NCBI RefSeq assembly: GCF_029193885.1
Contig: NZ_JARFVB010000015.1
Location: 26,608-90,607, forward strand
Direction: 5' to 3'
DNA length: 64,000 nt
Source: Flagellimonas yonaguniensis
GTDB taxonomy: Bacteria > Bacteroidota > Bacteroidia > Flavobacteriales > Flavobacteriaceae
Shown here: in pieces, positions 8,745 to 17,241 of the stretch
Layout: every line of letters starts with the position of its first letter
Numbering within the stretch: the first letter of the stretch is position 1
Translations under genes and position numbers: made by a program
Notes under the pieces: generated by a model
Told to the model about the DNA's origin: nothing
Seen by the model: only the letters and a program-made list of their open reading frames with translations
Database searches by the model: none

Positions 8745-10032
8745 AATATCGCTTTAATAGGGATTGATATAGGTCCATCCAATCCAATTGCTGTTTGCCG
8801 CCCAGCAGCTCATTGGAAAAAACCAAAATAAAGTCGCCCTTGACCTGTTTTACCAATCGGTATACCCTATCCATTTTTTCGCACACCTCTTCCTTGCTCT
8901 TATATTTTACCAAAGCGTAATCGTGCATGGCAAATGGATGTATTTTTATCGGCTGCCTTACCTCTGTATTGATGTCGTAAAAATAAAAAGGAGTGCAAGT
9001 ACCTGCCCTAAAACCGATTTCGTGGGTATAGCCCATCGAAAAATCGTCCGTGAATTCGGTTTCCACCAAATTTCTGTAGGTAGCGGGGACATTGACTTTA
9101 TTGTATCTAAGCCTTGCATAGCTAATGGGCCTGTTGATCAAATTGCCCAGCTGTTTTTTCTCTTCACGCAGCACTTCCTTGTCCATGGTCGATACAAAGG
9201 ATGTGCTCAGGGAAACCACACTGTAATCGGCCACGGATTTAATCAGGTATCGGAACTTATTGTTATTGGTGGATACATTTTTATCATGGGCTGAATGTTT
9301 CGCAAACTGAAAAAAGAACATGGTTTTGATCGGAAACTTTTTATGGATGTCCACCAGCTTGAAGAAATTATCATAGGGATCCTTTTTAAGTCTCAATATT
9401 ACGGACAAACGCTCCCAAACATCCCTGAACCTAAAATTTCCCAAGTCCAATAGAAAACCTCCCAAAGTACGTGAGATTCCACGCATGGCATAAGCATGCG
9501 AAGTGGTCACATTGACAATGGAGGTAAAACGATAACTCTTTTCCTTGTGCTCCAAGTCGGGGAAGCGTTCCTTTAGTGCCTCCAACAACCTATAAGCCCA
9601 TAAATCCACTACGGGAAGTTCCAAAAAGTTGTTCTGATAAGCTATGCTTTCCTTTACCGGAAACCTTCCAACACTATCCTTAACATGTGGTAAATATTCC
9701 TCATATCGGCTCAACAGAAAAAAACTGGCTGAAAAAATATCAAAGGGAACGCTACTCTTCTCTCCTGAAGAGAAAAAACAAGGGATGCCATTCCAATCAG
9801 ACACCTTGATCTCCAAATCGTTGATGCCCTGCTCGAACAATAAGTCGTTGCTTCGAATAAAAAACTCGTTCTGCAGCGGTTGTTTGGAATAGGTCATTTT
9901 GGGTCCATTGTGCTTTATGAAGTCCTCGACCTTTGTGGTAAACCCCATTTCCACCCCCAAGATGTTTTCAAAAACATGTTTGGCCGTATAGGTCAATCGA
10001 TTGGTTACTTTATGGGTAAAAATCAACAACAT
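8737..10032 (-). CDS. Polysaccharide deacetylase-like protein, apparently without metal ligands
   Basis: Protein of 431 residues matching a Bacteroidota family with an N-terminal DUF7033-like domain and a C-terminal NodB-type deacetylase barrel. Family landmarks are SRYEEYLP (109-116), GGFLLDLGNFRFRDVWERLS, KDPYDNFF, FFFQFAKHSAHDKN and GFRAGTCTPFYFYD (340-353). The positions where active relatives, as I remember them, carry metal ligands are changed. The first strand reads SIVNVTTSHAYA (171-182) where DxD is expected, VSLSTSF (273-279) replaces the HPS segment, and YARLRYNK replaces the R-x-H segment. I therefore infer a non-catalytic homologue. It sits between radC (3 bp) and yjjG (overlap). 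No signal peptide is present, so it should be cytoplasmic. Confidence 0.72.
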   Translation of the reverse strand: MLLIFTHKVTNRLTYTAKHVFENILGVEMGFTTKVEDFIKHNGPKMTYSKQPLQNEFFIRSNDLLFEQGINDLEIKVSDWNGIPCFFSSGEKSSVPFDIFSASFFLLSRYEEYLPHVKDSVGRFPVKESIAYQNNFLELPVVDLWAYRLLEALKERFPDLEHKEKSYRFTSIVNVTTSHAYAMRGISRTLGGFLLDLGNFRFRDVWERLSVILRLKKDPYDNFFKLVDIHKKFPIKTMFFFQFAKHSAHDKNVSTNNNKFRYLIKSVADYSVVSLSTSFVSTMDKEVLREEKKQLGNLINRPISYARLRYNKVNVPATYRNLVETEFTDDFSMGYTHEIGFRAGTCTPFYFYDINTEVRQPIKIHPFAMHDYALVKYKSKEEVCEKMDRVYRLVKQVKGDFILVFSNELLGGKQQLDWMDLYQSLLKRYYV

Positions 10033-10035
10033 GGA

Positions 10036-10734
10036 CTATAGTATTCCTTTATCCGCAAAACTCAAATATTCGTGCTGTGCCAAAATCAAATGGTCCAGAA
10101 TCTTGATATCCAAAGCTTCTGAAGCCACTTTCAATTTTTGGGTTATTTGTTTGTCCGCCCCGCTAGGTTCCAAGGTTCCCGATGGGTGGTTATGGGCTAA
10201 TATGATTCCTACAGCTCCTAATTCCAAGGCCTGTTTCAACACCAAACGGACATCCACAAGGGTTCCTGTAATTCCCCCTTTACTCAACTGCGCTTTATGG
10301 ACAACCCTATTGGAATTGTTCAGATAGACAATCCAAAATTCTTCGTGTGGAAGTTCCCCGATCAATGGGTAGAGCAATTCAAAAGCATCATGGCTGCTTT
10401 TAATTTTGGTGATTTTTGACGTATCCTCCAAACGCCTTCTCCTTCCCACTTCCAAGGCAGCGGCAATGGTTACGGCCTTGGCCTCACCAATCCCTTTGAA
10501 ACGCATCAATTGGTTTACGGAAAGTTTTCCCAGTTCGTTCAAATTGTGGTCCACTGAGGCCAATATTCGCTTGGAAAGCTCCACTGCACTTTCATCCCGA
10601 CTTCCCGATCCGATCAAAATAGCGATCAACTCAGCGTCAGACAGTACAAAACTGCCCTTTTGCACCAATTTTTCCCTTGGCCTGTCATCATCGGCCCAGT
10701 TTTTAATGGAAAAAGAAGCTGGTTTTTCTTGCAT
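10036..10734 (-). CDS. radC: RadC family JAB-domain protein
   Basis: Protein of 232 residues with an N-terminal helix-hairpin-helix region (about 65-100, RFKGIGEAKAVTI) and a C-terminal JAB/MPN domain. The JAMM metal site HNHPSGTLEPSGAD starts at residue 181 and is intact. RadC proteins are classically annotated as DNA repair factors, but their biochemical role is unsettled; the JAMM site suggests a metal-dependent hydrolase. It is the first gene of a minus-strand run with the deacetylase-like and nucleotidase genes 3 bp downstream. It is divergent from the DUF1569 gene, with 53 bp between the starts. Confidence 0.92.
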   Translation of the reverse strand: MQEKPASFSIKNWADDDRPREKLVQKGSFVLSDAELIAILIGSGSRDESAVELSKRILASVDHNLNELGKLSVNQLMRFKGIGEAKAVTIAAALEVGRRRRLEDTSKITKIKSSHDAFELLYPLIGELPHEEFWIVYLNNSNRVVHKAQLSKGGITGTLVDVRLVLKQALELGAVGIILAHNHPSGTLEPSGADKQITQKLKVASEALDIKILDHLILAQHEYLSFADKGIL

Positions 10735-10787
10735 GGGCTAAAGATAGGAGAATAATTTTATGTATTTTTCAATATAAATCCTGCATT

Positions 10788-11237
10788 ATGAAATCCCTTT
10801 TCAACAGCGAGGCACACGAAGAAATCCTATCTCGAATCAATCAACTTTCGGAATCTTCGGAAAGGCAATGGGGCAAAATGGAAATAGGTCAAATGCTCCA
10901 CCATTGCCAATTCCCACTTAAAATTTCCCTAAGGAAACATCGCTTGGACAAGCCCAGCCCCATGTTGAAGTTTATGGGCAAGTTTTTCAAAAAAAGCTTG
11001 TACAACGATAAACCATGGAGACAAGGGCTTCCCACAGCCAAAGGCTTAAAAGTAGTGGACGACAAAAATTTTGATGAAGAAAAGAAGGCACTAATAAGCT
11101 TGATCAAGGATTTCCATCAAGAAAAAGATAAAAAAGAGTGGGACCCACACCCAGTATTTGGGTCTTTCACTCCCGAACAATGGGGACAGATGCAATACAA
11201 GCATTTGGACCATCATTTAAGGCAATTTGGCGTTTAG
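10788..11237 (+). CDS. DUF1569 (DinB-like) protein
   Basis: Small cytoplasmic protein of 149 residues. It has the DinB/YfiT-like four-helix layout of DUF1569: EIGQMLHHCQ near residue 40 supplies the first His pair, and PVFGSFTPEQWGQMQYKHLDHHLRQFG at the C-terminus supplies the final helix with its His residues. Such proteins bind a metal ion or act as thiol-dependent enzymes, but no reaction is known for this subfamily. Single gene, with a near-consensus TATTTTTC box about 25 bp upstream. It converges on the Mpl-like gene, with 3 bp between the two stops. Confidence 0.82.
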   Translation: MKSLFNSEAHEEILSRINQLSESSERQWGKMEIGQMLHHCQFPLKISLRKHRLDKPSPMLKFMGKFFKKSLYNDKPWRQGLPTAKGLKVVDDKNFDEEKKALISLIKDFHQEKDKKEWDPHPVFGSFTPEQWGQMQYKHLDHHLRQFGV

Positions 11238-11240
11238 GTT

Positions 11241-12134
11241 TTAGTGAAAAGCTGCCATCGCCTCGTAAAACTCCACTTCGTCCACTCCCATTTGCTGGCA
11301 AATCCATTTAGCGCCCGCCAAATTGCTCAGTGCGGTTTCACCCGATATATCCAATGGCATGTCGCCATCGGGCGTATCCAAAAACACTTGGCCATTTTCT
11401 TCTTGATACACTGGGGTTGCATAAGGGAATTTTCTAATCGGGTTTTCGGATGATTCCACTCGCTTTTTCACTTCTACATCCTCATCATTATAGGTAATGC
11501 TCCCTCCCTTTACAATACTGTCCACAAAAACGCCGTACTGTTCCGAGTAGGCTTCAAAACCGGAATAAAAACCATCTTCATCAAACTCAATATCACTCAA
11601 TAAAGCAATGTTTGGCTGATATTTATGGAATTGTGGAGCAGTATCGATGACGGATGAAGGCCCATCGTTGCCTTCGATTACCATAAAGTCGTTTTCTTTG
11701 GTCAGATGGATTCCATTGGGCGATGTCAATGCATAATCAGCCTCAACCTCATTATAGGCCAGCACGTGTAAAATCATGGAAACCACATTGGATTTTCTCT
11801 GGCTGCCCGATATCACAACTCGTGTTTTGAATTTGCCCAGCTCGTACAAGAATTCAGGATAGGAAACCAATCTTAGGCCCAACTCCTTTGCCTTCATCAA
11901 TTCTGGATTATCCCTTTCAACGGTAACACCCAAGACAACGGCATCCAATTGGTCATTGATTCTATCGGAAAACCAACCGGCTTCATTGGATACCAATCCC
12001 TGTTCCTGCATAATGGCTTTGAGAGACTCATCAAATGTCTCATCACTCCCCGTGACCGTTTCTCCCTTTTTATGCAAGGCAATGGCCAAATTGAACATAT
12101 TGATCTCGCCCAAACCTATAAAATGTACCTGCAT
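11241..12134 (-). CDS. Mpl-like Mur ligase homologue, short and with a degenerate P-loop
   Basis: The sequence is clearly related to Mpl, the ligase that attaches recycled murein tripeptide to UDP-MurNAc. Matching stretches are VHFIGLGEINMFNLAIALH, KGETVTGSD, LVSYPEFLYE and SNLAGAKWICQQMGVDE at the C-terminus. It is only 297 residues where Mpl and MurC have about 450, so the C-terminal ligase domain is missing. The ATP-binding loop expected as GSHGKTT reads GSQRKSN (110-116), and the DEY segment after it reads GNDGPS. Catalysis is therefore unlikely; a role in binding UDP-MurNAc compounds or another cell-wall protein is possible. The reading frame is open and free of frameshifts, so this looks like a maintained paralogue and not a fresh pseudogene. 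Confidence 0.8.
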   Translation of the reverse strand: MQVHFIGLGEINMFNLAIALHKKGETVTGSDETFDESLKAIMQEQGLVSNEAGWFSDRINDQLDAVVLGVTVERDNPELMKAKELGLRLVSYPEFLYELGKFKTRVVISGSQRKSNVVSMILHVLAYNEVEADYALTSPNGIHLTKENDFMVIEGNDGPSSVIDTAPQFHKYQPNIALLSDIEFDEDGFYSGFEAYSEQYGVFVDSIVKGGSITYNDEDVEVKKRVESSENPIRKFPYATPVYQEENGQVFLDTPDGDMPLDISGETALSNLAGAKWICQQMGVDEVEFYEAMAAFH

Positions 12135-12216
12135 CGCTTCAAATTAGAGCTCAAAAATAGCCAAAGCTGAAACCATTGCAAACATGGAAACGCTATATTA
12201 ATTTCTATATTGGTGC

Positions 12217-12224
12217 TAAATTTG
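12217..12224 (+). promoter_or_regulatory. -7 box of the cupin-SDR operon
   Basis: TAAATTTG is a perfect TAnnTTTG and ends 6 bp before the ATG at 12231. An earlier in-frame ATG at 12210 lies upstream of this box and would not be on the mRNA, which decides the start at 12231. Confidence 0.55.
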
Positions 12225-12230
12225 AGAACA

Positions 12231-12542
12231 ATGAATTTATCAGAAATCAAACCAAAGGAAATAATGCCCGGATACCATGGTAAATTGGTGCACGGAGAAC
12301 GTATGAGCTGGGTATTTTGGGATGTTGAGCAAAATGCTGAAGTCCCCGAGCACCAACACGACCATGAACAGATCATGCACGTAGTGGAAGGTACTTTTGA
12401 GTTCTCGCTAAATGGAGAAAAAGGAACTTACACCGCAGGAGACATTGTAGTGATCCCATCCAACGTACCACATAGTGGAAAAGCATTGACCCCATGTAAA
12501 TTAATGGACATTTTCAGTCCCGTTAGAGAAGAATACCGATAG
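12231..12542 (+). CDS. Cupin-domain protein
   Basis: Single-domain cupin of 103 residues. Cupin motif 1 is EHQHDHEQIMHVVEGTFEF (G and two His plus Glu as metal ligands), and motif 2 is GDIVVIPSNVPHSGKA with the last His. The fold usually binds Fe, Mn or Zn and serves as a dioxygenase, isomerase or small-molecule sensor; no substrate can be assigned. The start was chosen from the promoter box. The SDR gene follows after 2 bp, so the two are an operon and the cupin may act on the same metabolite. Confidence 0.87.
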   Translation: MNLSEIKPKEIMPGYHGKLVHGERMSWVFWDVEQNAEVPEHQHDHEQIMHVVEGTFEFSLNGEKGTYTAGDIVVIPSNVPHSGKALTPCKLMDIFSPVREEYR

Positions 12543-12544
12543 CC

Positions 12545-13330
12545 ATGAACATTTCGTTAAGAGGAAAAACAGCCCTCGTTGGAGGTAGCAGCAAAGGAAT
12601 AGGAGAAGCCATCGCACGGCAATTGGCCGAAAGCGGGGCAAGTGTGACACTAATGGCCAGAAGCGAAGGGCGCATGAAGGATTTGATCAATGAAATGGAT
12701 AGTTCCGAAGGACAAAGACACCAATACCTGGCCGTTGATTTTACCGATTTTGAAGATTACAAAGCTAAAATTACCGCGTTCTTCGAAACCAACACTATTG
12801 ATATTTTGATCAACAATACGCAAGGACCTAAAGGTGGTGGTGCCTTGGAAAAGAATGTTGAAGATTACCAAAATGCCTTTGACCTGCTGTTCAAGTCGGT
12901 GGTATATACTACGGAACTAGCCCTGAAACACATGCAGGAAAACAAATGGGGGCGCATTATAAACATCGCGTCCATTTCGGTAAAGGAACCCTTGAATTAT
13001 TTGGCACTTTCCAATACCATTCGAGCAGCGGTGGTTACTTGGGCCAAAAGCTTGGCCTATGACGTGGCCAAAGATGGCATTACCGTGAACAGCACCCTTA
13101 CAGGCTATTTTGATACAGACCGAATTGCCCAATTAAACTCCAAAAAAGCGGAGAAACTTGGAATTTCCCCTGATGAAGTCCGTTCCAACATGGAGGAGCA
13201 AGTTCCTGTAAAACGTATTGGCAACCCAAAAGAGTATGCGTATTTGGTAACGTTTTTAGCTTCGGACAAAGCGGCTTTTATTACAGGAACCAATATCCCG
13301 ATAGATGGTGGGCTGTTAAAATCAATGTAG
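12545..13330 (+). CDS. Short-chain dehydrogenase/reductase with an atypical active site
   Basis: Classical-type SDR of 261 residues. The Rossmann cofactor loop is GGSSKGIG, the NNxG-like segment reads INNTQGP, and the substrate serine is in NIASIS. The region that normally carries the catalytic YxxxK reads NYLALSNTIRAA: a Tyr is present, but the Lys position is Ser. The C-terminal TGTNIPIDGG is typical of FabG-like enzymes. A subgroup of SDRs with a LxLSN segment instead of YxxxK is known to me, but I cannot say whether it is catalytic. It lies 2 bp after the cupin gene and abuts the convergent LytTR regulator stop. Confidence 0.83.
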   Translation: MNISLRGKTALVGGSSKGIGEAIARQLAESGASVTLMARSEGRMKDLINEMDSSEGQRHQYLAVDFTDFEDYKAKITAFFETNTIDILINNTQGPKGGGALEKNVEDYQNAFDLLFKSVVYTTELALKHMQENKWGRIINIASISVKEPLNYLALSNTIRAAVVTWAKSLAYDVAKDGITVNSTLTGYFDTDRIAQLNSKKAEKLGISPDEVRSNMEEQVPVKRIGNPKEYAYLVTFLASDKAAFITGTNIPIDGGLLKSM

Positions 13331-14056
13331 TTAAAGACTCATGCGGTCCTTGAAAATATAGGATTGTCTGCGGGAAACCTCCACTTCCTCTCCGTTTTTC
13401 ATGGTAAGTTTTAGCTTTCCATTGAACCAAGGCACCACATTTTCAATATAATTGGTATTCACTATTTGCTGGCGGTTTGCCCTGAAAAATGAATCTTCCG
13501 GCAACTTTTCCTCTACCTGATTGAGCGATTTGTAGAGCATTGGTTTCTTGTCCTCAAAAAACACCCGAGTGTAGTTCCCTACAATTTCGAACAGGGAGAT
13601 GTCTCCTATTTTTACCAACCAACAAGCTTCTCCATCTTTAATAAAAATCTGACTGTTATCGGTTAATTTTTTAGCTGTGGATGCGCCGTCCTCCTTGGAC
13701 GCCATCTTGGTACGCACTTTTTCCAAGGCCATACCAAAGCGTTTGTTGCTCACGGGCTTCAACAAGTAATCCAATGCGTTGTACTCAAAAGATTTTATGG
13801 CATATTCATCATAAGCGGTCGTAAAAATGGTAATGGGCACCTCATCCAGCATTTCCAATAAGTCAAAACCATCCTTTTCGGGCATGTTGATGTCAAGGAA
13901 CAACAAATCTGGCGATTCGGACTCAATCAATTCCACACCATCATCCACATTGCTCGCTTCGCCAATAAGTTCCAAATCATCATGGAGCTTGATAAGCTCT
14001 TTGAGCTCATTTCGTGCCAGTCTGGAGTCTTCCACTATTACCGACCTGATCTTCAT
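13331..14056 (-). CDS. LytTR-family response regulator
   Basis: Response regulator of 241 residues. The receiver domain (1-120) has the acidic pocket VEDSR, the phospho-acceptor D55 in LLFLDINMP, and the switch Lys in LLKPVS. The LytTR DNA-binding domain follows (about 140-240), with FRANRQQIVNTNYIE and SRRQSYIFKDRM. It acts in the cytoplasm on transcription. It overlaps the histidine kinase gene by 4 bp and is plainly its partner. Target genes are not evident here. In this phylum such pairs often control envelope or stress genes. Confidence 0.92.
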   Translation of the reverse strand: MKIRSVIVEDSRLARNELKELIKLHDDLELIGEASNVDDGVELIESESPDLLFLDINMPEKDGFDLLEMLDEVPITIFTTAYDEYAIKSFEYNALDYLLKPVSNKRFGMALEKVRTKMASKEDGASTAKKLTDNSQIFIKDGEACWLVKIGDISLFEIVGNYTRVFFEDKKPMLYKSLNQVEEKLPEDSFFRANRQQIVNTNYIENVVPWFNGKLKLTMKNGEEVEVSRRQSYIFKDRMSL

Positions 14057-15123
14057 GTCAATGGTATTTTGATTTCTGCCACCACCTCATCTGATACTTC
14101 CTCCAATTTAAAGGATGCTTTGTCGGCATACAACAATTTTAAGCGTTGCTCAATATTCTTTAATCCCAACTTGGTGGAATCTTGCGAAATATTCAGTTTT
14201 CCTGTATTCCTGACTTCAATAATCAAATCGTTGTCCTTTTTGAAAATGGCCAAGAGAATCCTTCCGCCATTTTTAAGATTGGAAATACCGTGCTTGACTG
14301 CATTTTCTATCAGCAATTGAATGATCATGGGCGGAATCCTAAGGTCCAACGTACCTTCCTCCACTTGCTTAACAAATTCCAAACGATCTTCGAACTGTAT
14401 CTTTGATAGATCAATATAGTTATCCACCACTTCCAGTTCTTCACGTACGGGAATATCGTTGATGTTGTTCTTGGTAAGGGAATATCGGATAATTTCGGAA
14501 AGCTTGGTAAGCATTTCTCTGGATTTTTCCACATCCTCCAGCATCAAACCTCGAATATTGTTGAGGCTATTGAACATAAAATGCGGATTTATCTGTCCTT
14601 TTAAGGTGTTCAATTGGGCCTGTTTCAAGGTAGTGTTCAGCTCCAGCCTTTCTATTCTGTTCTGATTCAGTTTCAAAAGCAATTTGATAACCAAATAGGT
14701 AATTGCCCAAGCTCCGACCAAAAAGACCGAATTAAGTACCTGCACCATAAACTTGTCATACCCTTCGAGCATATGCATCTCAGTCTCGGTAAGTTCTGGA
14801 CCGAATTCAAGATAGATATATCCAAAAAAGACATTTAAAAGACCAAAAATCGTAGAGGCCACCAATATGGACACAATGATTTTAATGATCTCTTTGCCCC
14901 CAAAGGAATCAAAATGCACATTTCTTTTAAGGTACCATCGTAATATCGAAGTAGATAATATGCCTATGAAAATCCCAACGATGACCGAAAATATGGTCAT
15001 CTCAATGCTAACGTTCTGGGGAATCAGAGCAGCAATGGCATTGATAAATCCCCATCCCAGCAATTGAAGCACCCAAAATGCAATATTCCTTTTCCTTGTA
15101 CTTAACTCCATTCGATTGAGCAT
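14053..15123 (-). CDS. LytS/YehU-type sensor histidine kinase
   Basis: Membrane kinase of 356 residues. Four hydrophobic segments (about 13-35, 41-63, 79-101, 131-151) form a sensor without a recognised ligand domain. The His_kinase domain has the phospho-acceptor in INPHFMFNSLNNIR (H181). The ATPase domain shows the N box (QLLIENAVKHGI) and a short G box (STKLGLKNIEQRL). The layout is the compact LytS/YehU type common in Bacteroidota, whose members pair with LytTR regulators. It is translationally coupled to the regulator downstream. Confidence 0.92.
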   Translation of the reverse strand: MLNRMELSTRKRNIAFWVLQLLGWGFINAIAALIPQNVSIEMTIFSVIVGIFIGILSTSILRWYLKRNVHFDSFGGKEIIKIIVSILVASTIFGLLNVFFGYIYLEFGPELTETEMHMLEGYDKFMVQVLNSVFLVGAWAITYLVIKLLLKLNQNRIERLELNTTLKQAQLNTLKGQINPHFMFNSLNNIRGLMLEDVEKSREMLTKLSEIIRYSLTKNNINDIPVREELEVVDNYIDLSKIQFEDRLEFVKQVEEGTLDLRIPPMIIQLLIENAVKHGISNLKNGGRILLAIFKKDNDLIIEVRNTGKLNISQDSTKLGLKNIEQRLKLLYADKASFKLEEVSDEVVAEIKIPLT

Positions 15124-15166
15124 GAACTGCCCAAATTTACATTAAACTTATTGGGGATGAACTATA

Positions 15167-15376
15167 CTAAGATTTTTGTGCGACTTTTCTTTTAAAGGGA
15201 TTGTCGCAAGTTTTTCGCTGTGGCAAAAATGCTATCCACATCAAGGTTGATCCAGAATAGAAAAAAGGAAAGTATCCCATGTATTCCCAGGCATTGAACC
15301 TCCCATAGACCCCTATCAATACACCAAGAATACCCATGGAAAATACAACTTTTTGTCTTGTGTTCAGTTTTTTCAT
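15167..15376 (-). CDS. Small membrane protein, unknown
   Basis: Candidate small protein of 69 residues with two hydrophobic stretches (about 11-26 and 36-51) and a basic tail (RKTCDNPFKRKVAQKS). The first residues, MKKLNTRQKVVFS, look like a real N-terminus with positive-inside topology. No family is recognised. It lies alone between the kinase and the DUF4136 lipoprotein; the 238 bp upstream of it hold no other gene I can support. Codon pattern and composition are coding-like, but the call rests mainly on the membrane pattern. Confidence 0.5.
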   Translation of the reverse strand: MKKLNTRQKVVFSMGILGVLIGVYGRFNAWEYMGYFPFFYSGSTLMWIAFLPQRKTCDNPFKRKVAQKS

Positions 15377-15614
15377 ATTGATGAATTTTGTGACCGCTTC
15401 AGCGGATTATAAAATGATACTTACTAAAAGTGAAATAATGAATTTGGCTAATGCTATCATGACTGTTCTGTTTTTAGATTTTATTTCTGAAGCTAAAGTA
15501 CAGGACAACACCCGTCTGATGAAGTGATTTATGACAAGTGGTCATTTTGGCCAAGCGAACGGTAAAACCATTATGTTTTGGCCCACAAAAGCCCTAACAA
15601 CCTGATTTTTAAGA

Positions 15615-16151
15615 CTATTTTATTTTTGGAGGAAATTTAGAGAACACCTTTTTCACTACCGCCTTGAGTTTTTCCTCACGAACGCTTGGTGATGCGTTCT
15701 CACGGAGCCCACTCTCGGCCACGGCCTGCCAAACAAGTGCATCACGTTGCGCATCGACCAAATCAAACTGGATGCTGCGCTGTAAACTGGACCCTCCCAA
15801 GGGCAATCCCACAGAGATGCCTCCGCCCACATTTCGTCCCGTACCTCCAATGCCAAGCCCAACATTGCTGTTCGGAGCGCCTCGATATTCATCGCTGACA
15901 ATATTGATAAAGAGTTCCGGTTCTTCGGCCAATCTGTATCCGCGAGCTTTTAAAGTAGAGTCCAAGGCACGCAGCAAACGCCTTTCTTCCAACTGGCTCA
16001 GGCCAGACTGCATATCGGCATAATAGTTATAAGTGGTGTAGCTTGAGAAATCGACCGCCTTATCATAATCGCAATTCACTTTGACTGAACTACAAGAGGT
16101 CACTACAATACAAAATAACAGTAAAGAAGGAAAATATCGCATGATGAACAT
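15615..16151 (-). CDS. DUF4136 lipoprotein
   Basis: Predicted SPII lipoprotein of 178 residues: MFIMRYFPSLLLFCIVVTSC, with Cys as residue 20. DUF4136 features are present: an N-terminal strand pair (VDFSSYTTYNYY), LDSTLKARGYRLAEEPELFI, a Gly-rich loop (GLGIGGTGRNVGGGISVG) and the C-terminal segment REEKLKAVVKKVFSKFPP. These proteins sit in the outer or inner membrane facing the periplasm; the function is unknown. The start at 16151 was chosen because an AGGAGG lies 6 nt upstream. A longer reading from 16175 would place that AGGAGG inside the gene. Confidence 0.83.
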   Translation of the reverse strand: MFIMRYFPSLLLFCIVVTSCSSVKVNCDYDKAVDFSSYTTYNYYADMQSGLSQLEERRLLRALDSTLKARGYRLAEEPELFINIVSDEYRGAPNSNVGLGIGGTGRNVGGGISVGLPLGGSSLQRSIQFDLVDAQRDALVWQAVAESGLRENASPSVREEKLKAVVKKVFSKFPPKIK

Positions 16152-16157
16152 TTGGGT

Positions 16158-16163
16158 CCTCCT
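16158..16163 (-). promoter_or_regulatory. Strong Shine-Dalgarno site
   Basis: AGGAGG on the minus strand, 6 nt before the ATG at 16151. Full Shine-Dalgarno sequences are rare in Bacteroidota, and none of the neighbouring genes has one. It decides the start of the DUF4136 gene. Confidence 0.5.
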
Positions 16164-16206
16164 AAATTTAATCAATATATTGATTGGATGTAAAGAAGTA
16201 GAGGGA

Positions 16207-17208
16207 CTATTCGTTCAATAGCTTCCAAAGTCTATCTTTTAACTGCTGGACTCCCAATCCACTTACCGATGATATGAACATATAGGGCACATCCTTGAAA
16301 TCCTCTTTCATATCGGCATCCATTTCATCAATGAGTTCCTGATCCAGCATATCGCATTTGGAAATGGCCACCAAACGCCCTTTGTCCAACAATTCGGGGT
16401 TGTACCTCCTCAACTCGTCCAAAAGAATGTGGTATTCCTGACTGATATCCTTACTATCGGCGGGAATCAAAAATAAAAGGGTCGCATTTCGTTCAATATG
16501 GCGAAGGAAATAATGTCCCAGTCCCTTGCCTTCGGCTGCACCTTCAATAATTCCAGGGATATCGGCCATTACAAAACTCTGAAAGTCCCGATATTCCACA
16601 ATGCCCAAATTGGGCTTTAGGGTAGTAAACTCATAATTGGCGATTTTGGGCTTGGCGGAGGTCATTACCGAAAGTAATGTGGACTTCCCCGCATTGGGAA
16701 AACCAACCAGGCCAACATCAGCCAACACCTTAAGTTCGAGGGTCAGATGCCCCTCTTGACCTTTTATACCTGGCTGGGCATACCGAGGCGTCTGGTTCGT
16801 GGCGCTTTTAAAATGCCAGTTTCCCAATCCGCCCATACCGCCTTCGAGGACAATCTTCTCCTCGCCATCTTCGGTGATTTCAAAGAGCACTTCATTGGTC
16901 TCAGTATTGCGCACCACGGTGCCCAAGGGCACTTCCATGTACACATCTTCACCATCGGCACCAGTACTGCGGCTCTTTGCACCATGTTCCCCATGGCCTG
17001 CCTTAAAATGTTTTTTGAACTTGAAATGGACCAGCGTCCACAAGTTTTTGTTCCCTTTGACAATAACATGACCTCCACGACCACCATCTCCCCCATCCGG
17101 GCCACCTTTGGCCACATATTTTTCGCGACGTAAATGTGCAGAACCCTTGCCCCCGTTTCCAGAAGCAATGTGTACCTTTACGTAGTCTACAAAATTTCCC
17201 TCGGTCAT
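16207..17208 (-). CDS. obgE: GTPase Obg
   Basis: Obg/CgtA GTPase of 333 residues, a late 50S ribosome assembly and stress-checkpoint factor. The Gly-rich Obg fold (1-158) shows [19 protein letters not shown] and [15 protein letters not shown]. The G domain has G1 [12 protein letters not shown]3 [16 protein letters not shown] and G4 SKCD. The variable C-terminal Obg domain is short or absent, as is usual in Bacteroidota. It lies 33 bp downstream of the hpt-adk fusion gene on the same strand, a neighbourhood often seen in this family of bacteria. Confidence 0.95.
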   Translation of the reverse strand: MTEGNFVDYVKVHIASGNGGKGSAHLRREKYVAKGGPDGGDGGRGGHVIVKGNKNLWTLVHFKFKKHFKAGHGEHGAKSRSTGADGEDVYMEVPLGTVVRNTETNEVLFEITEDGEEKIVLEGGMGGLGNWHFKSATNQTPRYAQPGIKGQEGHLTLELKVLADVGLVGFPNAGKSTLLSVMTSAKPKIANYEFTTLKPNLGIVEYRDFQSFVMADIPGIIEGAAEGKGLGHYFLRHIERNATLLFLIPADSKDISQEYHILLDELRRYNPELLDKGRLVAISKCDMLDQELIDEMDADMKEDFKDVPYMFISSVSGLGVQQLKDRLWKLLNE

Positions 17209-17241
17209 ATTCTAATATAAAAAAGTCTTTGTGGAAACCAA

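Noticed and set aside
11241..12134. Frameshifted full-length mpl
   Set aside because: The sequence left of the stop codon is the convergent DUF1569 gene in good frame, so there is no hidden C-terminal ligase domain to recover.
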